DNA of 64,000 nucleotides, taken from Streptomyces sp. NBC_01549. Its GTDB lineage: Bacteria > Actinomycetota > Actinomycetes > Streptomycetales > Streptomycetaceae. Numbering within the stretch: position 1 is the stretch's first letter; every line of letters begins with the position of its first letter. A model generated the notes under the pieces. That model was not told the DNA's origin, did no database searches, and was given only the letters and a program-made list of their open reading frames with translations. The position numbers were made by a program, and so were the translations under genes. Location: the NCBI RefSeq assembly GCF_026339955.1, contig NZ_JAPEPW010000001.1, positions 3,808,501 through 3,872,500 on the forward strand, written 5' to 3'. Below, one piece after another: positions 16,838-25,812 of this stretch.

Positions 16838-19069
16838 GTGGCCACATTCCTCTACAAACTCGGCCGACTCGCCTTCAGGCGACGCCATTTCGTCGCCCTG
16901 ATATGGGTGGCCCTGCTGACGCTGGCGGGTGTCGGCGCCGCCTCCGCGCCCACTGCGGGCGCGTCCTCTTTCTCGATCCCCGGCACCGAAGCGCAGAAAG
17001 CTTTCGACCTGCTGGAACAGCGCTTCCCCGGGATGAGCGCCGACGGCGCGACCGCCCGCGTGGTCTTCAAGGCGCCCGCCGGCGAGAAGATGGGCGACAA
17101 GACCAACAAGGCGACCGTCGAGAAGACCGTCAAGGCGCTCGGCGACGGCTCCGAGGTCACCTCCGTCTCCGATCCCTTCAAGTCCCACGCGGTGAGCAAG
17201 AACGGGTCGGTCGCCTACGCCTCGGTGAAGTACGAGGTGTCCGGCATGGAGTTGAAGGACTCCTCGAAGACCGCCCTGGAGGAGGCCGCGCAGCAGGCGA
17301 GGGACGCCGGGCTGAGCGTCGAGGTCGGCGGTGACGCGCTCCAGGCGACGCCCGAGACCGGCTCGACCGAGGTCATCGGTATCGCGGTCGCCGCGGTCGT
17401 CCTCGTCATCACCTTCGGCTCGCTGATCGCGGCCGGGCTGCCGCTGCTGACCGCGCTGATCGGCGTCGGTATCGGTGTCTCGACGATCACGGCGCTGGCG
17501 AACGCGCTGGACCTGGGCACCACCACCTCCACCCTGGCGATGATGATCGGCCTCGCGGTCGGTATCGACTACGCCCTCTTCATCGTCTCCCGTTACCGGG
17601 CCGAACTGGCCGAGGGCCGGGAGCGCGAGGAGGCGGCCGGACGGGCCGTCGGCACGGCGGGCTCGGCAGTCGTCTTCGCCGGTCTGACCGTCGTGATCGC
17701 GCTGGTCGGCCTGTCGGTCGTCAACATCCCGATGCTGACGAAGATGGGCGTCGCGGCGGCGGGCACGGTCGCCATCGCCGTACTGATCGCGCTGTCGCTG
17801 ATTCCGGCCCTGCTGGGCTACGCGGGCCGCAAGGTCCAGCCCGCCGGCAAGAAGAGCAAGCTGCTCGGCGGCGGGCGTGCCGCGAAGAAGGAGGGCAAGC
17901 CCAACATGGGCACCCGCTGGGCGAGCTTCGTCGTGCGCCGGCCGCTCGCCGTGCTGGTGCTCGGTGTGCTCGGCCTGGGCGCCGCCGCGCTCCCGGCGAC
18001 CTCGCTCGAACTCGGCCTGCCCGACGACGGTTCGCAGCCCACGTCGACCACCCAGCGCCGGGCGTACGACCTGCTGTCCGACGGCTTCGGGCCCGGCTTC
18101 AACGGCCCGCTCATGCTCGTCGTGGACGGCAAGTCCAGCGACGACCCCAAGGCCGCGGCGACCAAGGTCACCAACACCGTCAAGGACATGAAGGACGTCG
18201 TGTCGGTCAGCCCGGCGGCGTTCAACAAGGCCGGGGACACCGCGACGATCACGGTCATCCCCGACTCGAAGCCGTCCTCCGTCAAGACCGAGGACCTGGT
18301 GCACGCCATCCGTGACGCGGGCGGCACCATCACGACGACGACCGACGCGAAGGTCCTGGTCACCGGCACGACGGCCATGAACATCGACTTCTCGCAGAAG
18401 CTCAACGACGCGCTGATCCCGTATCTCGCGCTGGTCGTCGGCCTCGCCTTCCTCCTCCTGATCGTGGTCTTCCGCTCGGTCCTGGTCCCGCTGAAGGCGG
18501 CGCTCGGCTTCCTGCTGAGCGTGATGGCGGCGCTCGGCGCGGTCGTCGCCGTCTTCCAGTGGGGCTGGCTGTCCGGACTCCTGGGCGTCGAGGAGACCGG
18601 CCCGATCATGTCGATGATGCCGATCTTCATGGTGGGTGTCGTCTTCGGGCTCGCGATGGACTACGAGGTGTTCCTCGTGACCCGGATGCGTGAGGCGTAC
18701 GTCCACGGGGAGAAGCCCCACCAGGCGATCGTGACCGGCTTCAGGCACGGGGCGCGGGTCGTCACGGCGGCCGCGGTCATCATGATCGCCGTGTTCTCCG
18801 GCTTCATCGGCTCCAGCGAGTCGATGATCAAGATGATCGGCTTCGGCCTCGCGATCGCGGTCTTCTTCGACGCGTTCGTGGTCCGCATGGCGATCGTCCC
18901 GGCGGTGCTGGCCCTGCTCGGGAAGAAGGCCTGGTGGCTGCCGAAGTGGCTGGACCGGGCGCTTCCCAACGTGGACGTCGAGGGCGAGGGTCTGCGCTCG
19001 GCGGAGGAGAAGGGCCAGGGCCCCGGTGACGCGGGCCGGGACGAGGACCGGGAGCTGGTCAAGGTCTGA
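16838..19069 (+). CDS. MMPL-family RND transporter
   Basis: 743 residues, an inner-membrane exporter of lipids or hydrophobic drugs. Two repeats each begin with one membrane helix and an extracytoplasmic loop followed by five helices: the first helix is at about residues 20-37, the first cluster at about 180-330, the second single helix at about 365-385 and the last cluster from about 525 to 690. The motif G-I-D-Y-A-L-F-I-V-S-R-Y-R in the first cluster and its partner A-M-D-Y-E-V-F-L-V-T-R-M in the second are the proton-relay segments of MMPL proteins. Start GTG 16838 follows GGAG. Controlled by the upstream TetR. Confidence 0.93.
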   Translation: MATFLYKLGRLAFRRRHFVALIWVALLTLAGVGAASAPTAGASSFSIPGTEAQKAFDLLEQRFPGMSADGATARVVFKAPAGEKMGDKTNKATVEKTVKALGDGSEVTSVSDPFKSHAVSKNGSVAYASVKYEVSGMELKDSSKTALEEAAQQARDAGLSVEVGGDALQATPETGSTEVIGIAVAAVVLVITFGSLIAAGLPLLTALIGVGIGVSTITALANALDLGTTTSTLAMMIGLAVGIDYALFIVSRYRAELAEGREREEAAGRAVGTAGSAVVFAGLTVVIALVGLSVVNIPMLTKMGVAAAGTVAIAVLIALSLIPALLGYAGRKVQPAGKKSKLLGGGRAAKKEGKPNMGTRWASFVVRRPLAVLVLGVLGLGAAALPATSLELGLPDDGSQPTSTTQRRAYDLLSDGFGPGFNGPLMLVVDGKSSDDPKAAATKVTNTVKDMKDVVSVSPAAFNKAGDTATITVIPDSKPSSVKTEDLVHAIRDAGGTITTTTDAKVLVTGTTAMNIDFSQKLNDALIPYLALVVGLAFLLLIVVFRSVLVPLKAALGFLLSVMAALGAVVAVFQWGWLSGLLGVEETGPIMSMMPIFMVGVVFGLAMDYEVFLVTRMREAYVHGEKPHQAIVTGFRHGARVVTAAAVIMIAVFSGFIGSSESMIKMIGFGLAIAVFFDAFVVRMAIVPAVLALLGKKAWWLPKWLDRALPNVDVEGEGLRSAEEKGQGPGDAGRDEDRELVKV

Positions 19070-19111
19070 GTCCGGGCCTGAGCCCAGGTCTCTCGACCTG
19101 CTGAGGCTGAA

Positions 19112-19145
19112 GAGGGGCACCCCGCGTCACGGCGGGGTGCCCCTC
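19112..19145 (+). terminator. Terminator behind the MMPL gene
   Basis: GAGGGGCACCCCGC (19112-19125) and GCGGGGTGCCCCTC (19132-19145) form a perfect 14-bp stem with a 6-base loop. Confidence 0.9.
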
Positions 19146-19174
19146 GCCGTCCACGGGGAACCCGGTCCCGGCCC

Positions 19175-19204
19175 TGACACAGTTGCGGAATCTCGAACTA
19201 CGCT
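19175..19204 (+). promoter_or_regulatory. Housekeeping-type promoter for the AraC gene
   Basis: TGACAC (19175-19180) and TACGCT (19199-19204) are 18 bases apart and resemble vegetative -35/-10 hexamers. The transcript would start near 19211, about 65 bases before the 21-codon upstream frame. Confidence 0.5.
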
Positions 19205-19276
19205 AGGCGATTGTCCGGTCGCAGGCTCTCTCACCTGGGGAGTCGTCGGCCTTCGTCGAGCAATTCCGGGAGAGCT

Positions 19277-19342
19277 GTGAGCACTTCGGCTGTCGCCCCC
19301 GCCACGTGGAGGCGATTCGTGACGCACGTGTCCGACCGCTGA
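19277..19342 (+). CDS. 21-residue upstream open frame (possible leader peptide)
   Basis: GTG 19277 is preceded by GGGAGAG at 19268-19274, the only good ribosome site in this region. The frame codes for V-S-T-S-A-V-A-P-A-T-W-R-R and eight more residues and stops at TGA 19340-19342, two bases before the best start of the AraC regulator (GTG 19345), which has no ribosome site of its own. This arrangement suggests translational coupling. It could also mark a frameshift that split an N-terminal extension from the regulator. Confidence 0.5.
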   Translation: MSTSAVAPATWRRFVTHVSDR

Positions 19343-19344
19343 CC

Positions 19345-20355
19345 GTGTTGTACGAGTCGGTCTTCAAAACCGCGGACCTGCCGGTCGCCGACCGGTTCGA
19401 GGCGTGGACACAGCGCATGGGCCGTACGCACGCGCCGATGCAGCTGGCCAGCGACCGTGCGGCGGACTACCGCGCGCACCAGCGCATGATCGGGCTGGGG
19501 GAGGTCACCGTGTGGCCGGCGACCTTCGACCACCTGGTCTTCCGTCGGACGCCGAAGCTGATCCGCCAGTCCGATCCCGAGGTGTACCACCTCTCCCTCC
19601 TGCTGCGGGGAGAGGGAGCGGCCGCCTGGGACAGACAGCAGGCCGCCTACCGGGTCAACGACATCCACACCAACTGTTCCTCACGGTCGTACGAGATACA
19701 CACCGGCGCCGACCCGGTCAGCCTCGTGGGAGTCGAGATCCCGCGGTCGCTGGTGGCGCTGCCCGCGAACCGGGCCGACCAGGTGATCGGCGGCCGGATC
19801 TCGGGCAGCGAGGGGCTCGGCGCGCTCCTGGCGCAGTTCCTCGTCCAGTTGGCCTCGGACACCGGTTCGTACCAGCCGTCGGACGCGCCCCGGCTGGGAA
19901 CGGTCCTGACCGATCTGGTCACGGCCGTCTTCGCGCACGCTCTGGACGCCGACCGTCTGCTGCCGCCGGAGACCCATGGCCGGACGCTGACCCTGCGCAT
20001 CAAGGCGTTCATCCGCCGGCATCTGGGCGACCAGGAGCTGACCCCCGCCCGGATCGCCGCCGCGCACCACATCTCGCGCAGCCATCTGTACCGCCTCTTC
20101 CAGGCCGAGGGCCTCACCGTGGCCTCCTACATCCGCGATCAGCGGCTGGAGAACGCCCGCCGCGATCTCGCCGACCCGGCACTGCGCGCGATGCCGGTCC
20201 ATACCGTCGCCGCCCGCTGGGGCTTCCCTCGCGCCGCCGAGTTCACGCGGGCCTTTCGCACCGCCCATGGCGTCCCGCCGAGCGAACTGCGCGCGCGGGC
20301 GGCGGCAGAGGACCGCGCGGCACGCGCGGAAGGCCGTGGACTCTCCGCCAAGTAA
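19345..20355 (+). CDS. AraC-family transcriptional regulator
   Basis: 336 residues. The N-terminal 200 residues match the AraC-binding-like domain common in actinobacteria (E-S-V-F-K-T-A-D-L-P-V-A-D-R-F-E-x-W). Two HTH motifs follow at the C-terminus: I-A-A-A-H-H-I-S-R-S-H-L-Y-R-L-F and V-A-A-R-W-G-F-P-R-A-A-E-F-T-R-A-F, with the family ending H-G-V-P-P-S-E-L-R. GTG 19345 gives the usual family start; GTG 19306 in the same frame would add 13 residues. Targets unknown. It faces a convergent hydrolase gene. Confidence 0.88.
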   Translation: MLYESVFKTADLPVADRFEAWTQRMGRTHAPMQLASDRAADYRAHQRMIGLGEVTVWPATFDHLVFRRTPKLIRQSDPEVYHLSLLLRGEGAAAWDRQQAAYRVNDIHTNCSSRSYEIHTGADPVSLVGVEIPRSLVALPANRADQVIGGRISGSEGLGALLAQFLVQLASDTGSYQPSDAPRLGTVLTDLVTAVFAHALDADRLLPPETHGRTLTLRIKAFIRRHLGDQELTPARIAAAHHISRSHLYRLFQAEGLTVASYIRDQRLENARRDLADPALRAMPVHTVAARWGFPRAAEFTRAFRTAHGVPPSELRARAAAEDRAARAEGRGLSAK

Positions 20356-20508
20356 GTGGGGACTGTCCGCCAACGACAGACGGGACGTCGGCCCCGCATT
20401 CTGGTGATCGCCGCGCGGCGAGGGACGGGCGGTCCGGAAGGGGCGGCGCCAGGACCGTGGGGGAGTCCTGGCACGGCCCCGGCCCGGTCGGCTACGAGGA
20501 CAGCCGCC

Positions 20509-20595
20509 CGTGGACCGGCTACGAGGACAGTGCCACGCGTGGACCGGCTACCGACGGCCGGCCGTCCGTGGACCGGTTACGACGGCAGTGCCGCC
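20509..20595. repeat. Three tandem 29-bp repeats across the hydrolase 3' end
   Basis: Units begin at 20509, 20538 and 20567, each opening with CGTGGACCGG[CT]TAC. A degenerate fourth unit precedes them near 20481. The last unit covers the stop codon of the convergent hydrolase gene, so the gene's final codons are part of the repeat. Confidence 0.75.
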
Positions 20596-21749
20596 CGTAC
20601 CGCCCGCACCAGCGCCTGCGCCCGTGGATCGGCCGTCACCGTCTTGCGGAAGCCGTTCGTGACGTAGCCGAAGGCGATGCCCGACTCGGGGTCCGCGAAG
20701 CCCAGTGGGCCGCCGCGGCCGGGGTGGCCGAACGAGGCCGGGCCCAGCAGCGGGGAGGCGGTGCCGTGGAGCATGTAGCCGAGGCTGAAACGGGTGTTGA
20801 CGATCAGGGTGCGGTCCGGTCCCGCTGACTCCTCGGCGCGGGCCAGCTCGACCGTGGCCGGGGCGAACAGGCGGGTGCCGTCCAGCTCGCCGATCAGGGC
20901 GGCGTAGAAACGGGCGAGGCCGTCGGCCGTGGCGATGCCGTTGGAGGCGGGGAGGGCCGCCGCGCGGTAGGCGGGGTCGTTGTCGTCGGGCGGCGGGGTG
21001 ATCGCGGCGAAGGCGCGGACGGTCGTCGAGTCCGGGTCCTTGTAGGCCTCGGCCACCGACCGCTTCGGGCGGGTGCGCAGGGCGCTGGAGGGCTCGGGCG
21101 GATCGACTCGGCCCGCGCGGCCCACCCGGTGGGCCTCGGCCTGCGGCAGTCCGACCCAGAGGTCCAGGCCGAGCGGGGCGGAGATCTCCGTCGCGATGAA
21201 CTCGCTCACGCCCCGGCCGCCGGTGACACGGCGGACGAGTTCGCAGAGCATCCAGCCGAAGGTGTGGGGGTGGTAGCCGTGGTCCGTGCCCGGCTCCCAG
21301 AGGGGGGTCTGCGCCGCGATCGACGCGGCCGTACGGTCCGGGTCCGCGGCCTCGGCCGGGGTCAGCGGCACGTCGACCACGGGCACGCCCGCCTGGTGCG
21401 ACAGCACATGCCGCACCAGGAGCCGCTCCTTGCCCCGGGCCTTGAACTCGGGCCAGTACTGCCCGACCGGTGCGTCCAGGTCCAGCTTGCCGCGCTCGTG
21501 CAGCATCAGGAGTACGGCGGCCCCGACGCCCTTGGTCGCGGAGTGCATGACGTGGGCGGTGTCGTGCTCCCAGGGCGCCGAGTCCGTCGTACCGTCCACG
21601 TCCCGCGCGCCGCCCCACAGGTCGACGACCTTGCGCCCGTGCCGGTACACGGAGACCGCCGCGCCCCGTTCCCCGAGTGCGTCGAAGTTGCGTACGAACG
21701 CTTCCCTGACCGGCTCGAAGCCCTCGGCGACTGTGCCGTTCACGTTCAC
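20577..21749 (-). CDS. Beta-lactamase-fold serine hydrolase (class C-like / esterase VIII)
   Basis: 390 residues. Active-site motifs are S70-A-T-K73, Y159-H-P (the Tyr of Y-x-N) and a late H-P-G-R-G-G in place of K-T-G, which fits EstB-type esterases more than true beta-lactamases. There is no signal peptide, so it acts inside the cell, again unlike resistance enzymes. GTG 21749 is preceded by AGGGAGT with 6-base spacing; an upstream GTG at 21800 lacks support. Substrate unknown. Confidence 0.88.
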   Translation of the reverse strand: MNVNGTVAEGFEPVREAFVRNFDALGERGAAVSVYRHGRKVVDLWGGARDVDGTTDSAPWEHDTAHVMHSATKGVGAAVLLMLHERGKLDLDAPVGQYWPEFKARGKERLLVRHVLSHQAGVPVVDVPLTPAEAADPDRTAASIAAQTPLWEPGTDHGYHPHTFGWMLCELVRRVTGGRGVSEFIATEISAPLGLDLWVGLPQAEAHRVGRAGRVDPPEPSSALRTRPKRSVAEAYKDPDSTTVRAFAAITPPPDDNDPAYRAAALPASNGIATADGLARFYAALIGELDGTRLFAPATVELARAEESAGPDRTLIVNTRFSLGYMLHGTASPLLGPASFGHPGRGGPLGFADPESGIAFGYVTNGFRKTVTADPRAQALVRAVRAALPS

Positions 21750-21816
21750 GTCCGTACTCCCTGTCGCCCGGCCACCGTCAACAGTGGATGCAACACACAC
21801 GCGGAAGGCTCGATTC

Positions 21817-22278
<462 letters not shown>

Positions 22279-22356
22279 GGCGGGACCTCCCCCAGGGCGA
22301 ACGGACTATGGAGACGAACGGAACGCAGAGAAGCGCGCGCGTACAGAACACGGGAG

Positions 22357-22377
22357 TGTGCAAGTACATCGTGCACA
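22357..22377. promoter_or_regulatory. Inverted repeat in the ohr promoter, probable OhrR site
   Basis: TGTGCA (22357-22362) and TGCACA (22372-22377) are perfect inverted arms 9 bases apart, about 80 bases upstream of ohr in the gap behind ohrR. Position and symmetry suit an OhrR operator. Confidence 0.55.
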
Positions 22378-22510
22378 AGGTACCCGCCAGTACGAGAGGT
22401 TGATCACCAGGGGGTAGAAACCGTCGGTAACCCCGATCCCGCCCCGGCCTGTCCCGGTCTTTCCCGGTCTTTCCCGCCCGGCGGGCCCCGTCCCGCCCCG
22501 GGTGGGCAGG

Positions 22511-22990
22511 TCAGTGCCCGCGCCCCGCCGCACCCTCCGCCCGCTCGGCCAGCCCCCACAGCTCCTGGCGCATCCTGGCCACGTCGTCCTCGCTCAGCCC
22601 GGTCGCCGCACGCAGAGCCCGCGGTACGCCCGCCGCGCGCTCCCGCAGCGCCTCACCGCGCCCGGTGACCGCCACCAGCACCGACCGTTCGTCGCGCGCG
22701 GAGCGCTCACGGCGGACCAGACCGGCCGACTCCAGGCGCTTGAGCAGCGGCGACACCGTGCCGTAGTCCAGCCGCAGCGCGCCCGCCAGCTCCTTGACCG
22801 TGGTCTCGCCGCGCTCCCAGAGGAACAGCAGGACGAGGTACTGCGGGTAGGTGACGCCGAGCTCCTCCAGCAGCGGCCGGTACGCGGCGGTCACCGCGCG
22901 CTGGGCCGCGTACAGCGCGAAGCACAGCTGGTCGTCGAGGAACAGCGACCCGGCCGATCCGAAGTCCTCTTGGTCCCCTTGTTTCGTCAC
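22511..22990 (-). CDS. ohrR: MarR-family peroxide sensor OhrR
   Basis: 159 residues. Near the N-terminus D-D-Q-L-C-F-A-L-Y-A-A carries the single redox cysteine of OhrR repressors, which is oxidised by organic peroxides to release DNA. The winged helix lies at about 60-110 with T-V-K-E-L-A-G-A-L-R-L-D-Y-G-T-V-S-P-L-L-K-R-L. GTG 22990 follows the cbiO stop by 10 bases with only a weak ribosome site, so it may be read through from the transporter operon as well as from a promoter inside it. Confidence 0.92.
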   Translation of the reverse strand: MTKQGDQEDFGSAGSLFLDDQLCFALYAAQRAVTAAYRPLLEELGVTYPQYLVLLFLWERGETTVKELAGALRLDYGTVSPLLKRLESAGLVRRERSARDERSVLVAVTGRGEALRERAAGVPRALRAATGLSEDDVARMRQELWGLAERAEGAAGRGH

Positions 22991-23000
22991 GCGCCCATTG

Positions 23001-23762
23001 TCACGGAGTACGCGCAGCTGTCGAGCGCGGGTCGAAACCGAAGGGCAGCTCCAGGCGGTGGGTGCGCATCAGCTCGTCGTCGGAGAGCAGTTCGCCGGTC
23101 CTCCCGTCCGCGGCGATCGCGCCGTCGCTCAGGATGAGCGCCCGGGGGCACAGTTCGAGGGCGTAGGGCAGGTCGTGCGTGACCATGAGGACGGTGACGT
23201 CCAACGACCGTAGGATGTCGGCGAGTTCGCGGCGTGAGGCCGGGTCGAGGTTGGAGGACGGCTCGTCGAGGACGAGGATCTCCGGCTCCATAGCGAGGAC
23301 GGTCGCGACGGCCACCCGGCGTCGCTGCCCGAACGACAGATGGTGCGGGGGACGGTCGGCGAAGTCCGCCATGCCGACCCGCTCCAGGGTCGCATGGACG
23401 CGCTCCTCCAGCTCGGCGCCCTTCAGTCCGGCGGCCGCGGGCCCGAAGGCCACGTCCTCGCGCACGGTCGGCATGAAGAGCTGGTCGTCCGGGTCCTGGA
23501 AGACGATGCCGACCTTGCGCCGGATCTCCGCCATGTGCCGCTTGCCGACCGGGAGTCCGGCCACTGTCACGGTTCCGGCGCCGCCGGTCAGGATGCCGTT
23601 GAGATGGAGGACGAGGGTGGTCTTGCCGGCGCCGTTCGGGCCGAGCAGCGCGACGCGCTCGCCCCGGCCGATGGTGAAGTCCACGCCGAAGAGGGCCTGG
23701 TGCCCGTCGGGGTAGGCGAAGGCCAGTCCGGCCACTTCCAGAGAGGGGGTCACAGGGTCCAT
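23001..23762 (-). CDS. cbiO: ECF transporter ATPase CbiO (nickel/cobalt)
   Basis: 253 residues, energising ATPase of the metal uptake complex. Walker A G-P-N-G-A-G-K-T-T, Q-loop F-Q-D-P-D-D-Q-L, signature L-S-F-G-Q-R-R-R, Walker B I-L-V-L-D-E-P and the H-switch V-T-H-D are all intact. ATG 23762 overlaps the end of cbiQ by 13 bases; GTG 23753 (GTGA overlap with the cbiQ stop) is the alternative. Last transporter gene of cbiMN-Q-O. Confidence 0.93.
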   Translation of the reverse strand: MDPVTPSLEVAGLAFAYPDGHQALFGVDFTIGRGERVALLGPNGAGKTTLVLHLNGILTGGAGTVTVAGLPVGKRHMAEIRRKVGIVFQDPDDQLFMPTVREDVAFGPAAAGLKGAELEERVHATLERVGMADFADRPPHHLSFGQRRRVAVATVLAMEPEILVLDEPSSNLDPASRRELADILRSLDVTVLMVTHDLPYALELCPRALILSDGAIAADGRTGELLSDDELMRTHRLELPFGFDPRSTAARTP

Positions 23763-24511
23763 CCCAGCAGGCAGACGACAAGGGCGGCGAACGGGAGGGC
23801 GAGGGCGTACGACCACTGCGCCCGGGACGCGGTCACCTCGTCGATGACCGGCATCGAACCGGCGTACCCCCGGCTCACCATGGCGAGATGGACGCGCTCG
23901 CCGCGCTCGTAGGAGCGGATGAACAGGGCGCCCGCCGACTTCGCGAGGACGCCCCAGTGCCGCACACCCCGGGCCTCGAAGCCCCGCGACTCCCGCGCGA
24001 TCCGCATCCGCCGCATCTCGTCCGTGATGACATCGCCGTAGCGGATCATGAAGGAGGCGATCTGCACGAGGAGCGGGGGCAGCTTCAACCGCTGGAGTCC
24101 CAGCAGCAGTTCGCGCAGTTCGGTCGTCGAGGCGAGGAGTACGGAGGCGGCGACGCCCAGGGTGCCCTTGGCGAGGACGTTCCAGGCGCCCCACAGGCCG
24201 TTCACGCTGAGCGACAGACCGAGGACGTCCACCCGTTCGCCCTCCGCCACGAACGGCATGAGCACGGCGAAGGCGACGAACGGGATCTCGATCAGCAGCC
24301 GCTTGAGGAGGAAGCCGGCCGGTACCCGGGCCTGGTACGCCACCGTCGCCAGGAGCGCGGCGTACAGCGCGAAGGCCCACATCGCCTCGCGCGGGGTGGA
24401 GACGACCACGACGACGAAGGCGAAGGCCGCGGCGAGTTTGGTGTGCGGCGGCAGGGCGTGCACGGGGGAGTGCCCGTGCCGGTAGAGCCGGTGTGCGTGA
24501 CCCGCGCCCAC
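23750..24511 (-). CDS. cbiQ: ECF transporter transmembrane coupling protein CbiQ
   Basis: 253 residues with four to six membrane helices and the two cytoplasmic coupling motifs typical of the T component, here around A-R-E-S-R-G-F-E and A-M-V-S-R-G-Y. A His-containing N-terminus (G-A-G-H-A-H-R-L-Y-R-H-G-H-S) is common in CbiQ/NikQ. GTG 24511 follows the cbiM stop by one base. Confidence 0.92.
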   Translation of the reverse strand: MGAGHAHRLYRHGHSPVHALPPHTKLAAAFAFVVVVVSTPREAMWAFALYAALLATVAYQARVPAGFLLKRLLIEIPFVAFAVLMPFVAEGERVDVLGLSLSVNGLWGAWNVLAKGTLGVAASVLLASTTELRELLLGLQRLKLPPLLVQIASFMIRYGDVITDEMRRMRIARESRGFEARGVRHWGVLAKSAGALFIRSYERGERVHLAMVSRGYAGSMPVIDEVTASRAQWSYALALPFAALVVCLLGWTL

Positions 24512-24512
24512 C

Positions 24513-25553
24513 TCAGGCCACCTGCGAGGGGGAGACGTCGGCGCTGCGGCGCCTGCGTACCGTCCAGAAGATCCCCGTGCCCGCGACGACGGTCACCCCG
24601 ACGCCGATCACACCTGCGAGGCCGCCGGAGATCCGGGCGTCGGAGATGTCCTTGACGCCGTACCCGGCGAGCGGGGAGTCCTCGGTGTGGTGCTTCTTGG
24701 TGTTCTTGTCGATGCCCTGGTCCTTGGCGACCTTCTCCAGGCCGTCGGGGCTCGCGGACGCGTAGAAGCTGACGAAGCCCGCGAGGACGAGAGAGGCCAC
24801 GAGGCCGACCGCCCACACCTTGCGGCGGGAGGTCCGGGCGGCCACGGGAACGGCGGGTGCGGGCGCGTCGACCAGTTCGCCGCCGACGCGCAGCTTCAGC
24901 CGCTGCTGCAGACCGCGCGCCCCGTAGACGAGGTCCGGTCGTACGGCGATGACCGCGCCGACCGTGAGAGCGGTGATCGTGGCCTCGCCGATGCCGATGA
25001 GGACGTGCACGCCGATCATTGCGGTGGCGACCTTGCTGATCGGGACGTCGGTGGTGCCGCCGAGGGCGTAGATGAGGGTGAAGGCGACGGCGGCACCCGG
25101 GACGGAAAGGAGCGCGGAGACGAAGGCCGCCACGGTGACGGAGCGCTTCTTGCGCGGCAGGACCTTCAGCAGGCCCCGGAAGACGGCGTACGAGACGACC
25201 GTCGTGACGATCGCCATGTCCGTGATGTTCACGCCGAGTGCGGTCAGGCCGCCGTCGGCGAAGAGGATGCCCTGCATCAGCAGGACCACGGAGACGCAGA
25301 GGACCCCGGTGAAGGGGCCGACGAGTATCGCCGCGAGCGCGCCGCCGAGCAGATGTCCGCTGGTCCCGGCCGCGACCGGGAAGTTCAGCATCTGCACGGC
25401 GAAGATGAAGGCGGCGACCAGGCCGGCGAGCGGTGCGGTCTTCTCGTCGAGCTCGCGGCGGGCGCCGCGCAGGCTCACGGCGACGGCACCGGCGGCGACT
25501 ACTCCGGTGGCCGCGGAGACCGGGGCGTTGATGAATCCGTCAGGCACATGCAC
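24513..25553 (-). CDS. cbiM: Fused CbiM-CbiN metal-specificity subunit
   Basis: 346 residues. The N-terminus M1-H2-V-P-D-G is the metal site of CbiM/NikM, where the terminal amine and His2 bind the ion; a third ligand His67 (T-S-G-H67-L-L-G-G) is at the position described for NikM. Seven-helix CbiM ends near residue 215, followed by a linker, a helix (about 246-266) and the PDGLE motif at 269-273, then a last helix, so CbiN is fused to the C-terminus. GTG 25553 has no ribosome site but a -10 hexamer 6 bases upstream, implying a leaderless mRNA. A Nur-like box overlaps the promoter, pointing to nickel. Confidence 0.93.
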   Translation of the reverse strand: MHVPDGFINAPVSAATGVVAAGAVAVSLRGARRELDEKTAPLAGLVAAFIFAVQMLNFPVAAGTSGHLLGGALAAILVGPFTGVLCVSVVLLMQGILFADGGLTALGVNITDMAIVTTVVSYAVFRGLLKVLPRKKRSVTVAAFVSALLSVPGAAVAFTLIYALGGTTDVPISKVATAMIGVHVLIGIGEATITALTVGAVIAVRPDLVYGARGLQQRLKLRVGGELVDAPAPAVPVAARTSRRKVWAVGLVASLVLAGFVSFYASASPDGLEKVAKDQGIDKNTKKHHTEDSPLAGYGVKDISDARISGGLAGVIGVGVTVVAGTGIFWTVRRRRSADVSPSQVA

Positions 25554-25559
25554 CGTTCG

Positions 25560-25590
25560 ATGATAGTGCCTTGTTGCGAACGGCTTGCAA
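25560..25590 (-). promoter_or_regulatory. cbiM promoter with Nur-type (nickel) box
   Basis: TTGCGA-N5-TTGCAA at 25574-25590 agrees with the reported S. coelicolor Nur box (tTGCaa-N5-ttGCAA). It covers the -35 region (TTGCAA) and ends 8 bases before the -10, TATCAT (25565-25560), itself 6 bases before GTG 25553. A repressor bound here would block RNA polymerase. Confidence 0.7.
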
Positions 25591-25812
25591 GAGCGAGGTG
25601 CCCTTGAATAGTGGCGAAGGCGGCGGGGTGGTGACGGCTGAGGGTGGTGAGGCGCCGATGCATGGTGCGGGCTGGTCCGGGAACCCGGTCAACAGGTCTG
25701 GAAGCCCGATCGACAGGCGAGGTCCACGGGCGAAATCTCCGGAATGTGCGACATTGGATAGGTGACGGTTTCATAGATTCCGCACAGGTAACGCAGCGTG
25801 AGGAGCCGGTTC

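Noticed and set aside
16772..19120. A 782-codon open frame on the minus strand over the MMPL gene
   Set aside because: It mirrors the codon positions of the MMPL gene, is extremely rich in Arg/Asp/Gly, and has no ribosome site. Such frames are normal shadows in high-GC DNA.
20577..21749. Beta-lactamase resistance gene
   Set aside because: No signal peptide and the third motif is H-P-G rather than K-T-G; fits an intracellular esterase better.
25554..25812. Cobalamin riboswitch before cbiM
   Set aside because: The mRNA appears leaderless and no B12-box-like sequence is visible in the gap.
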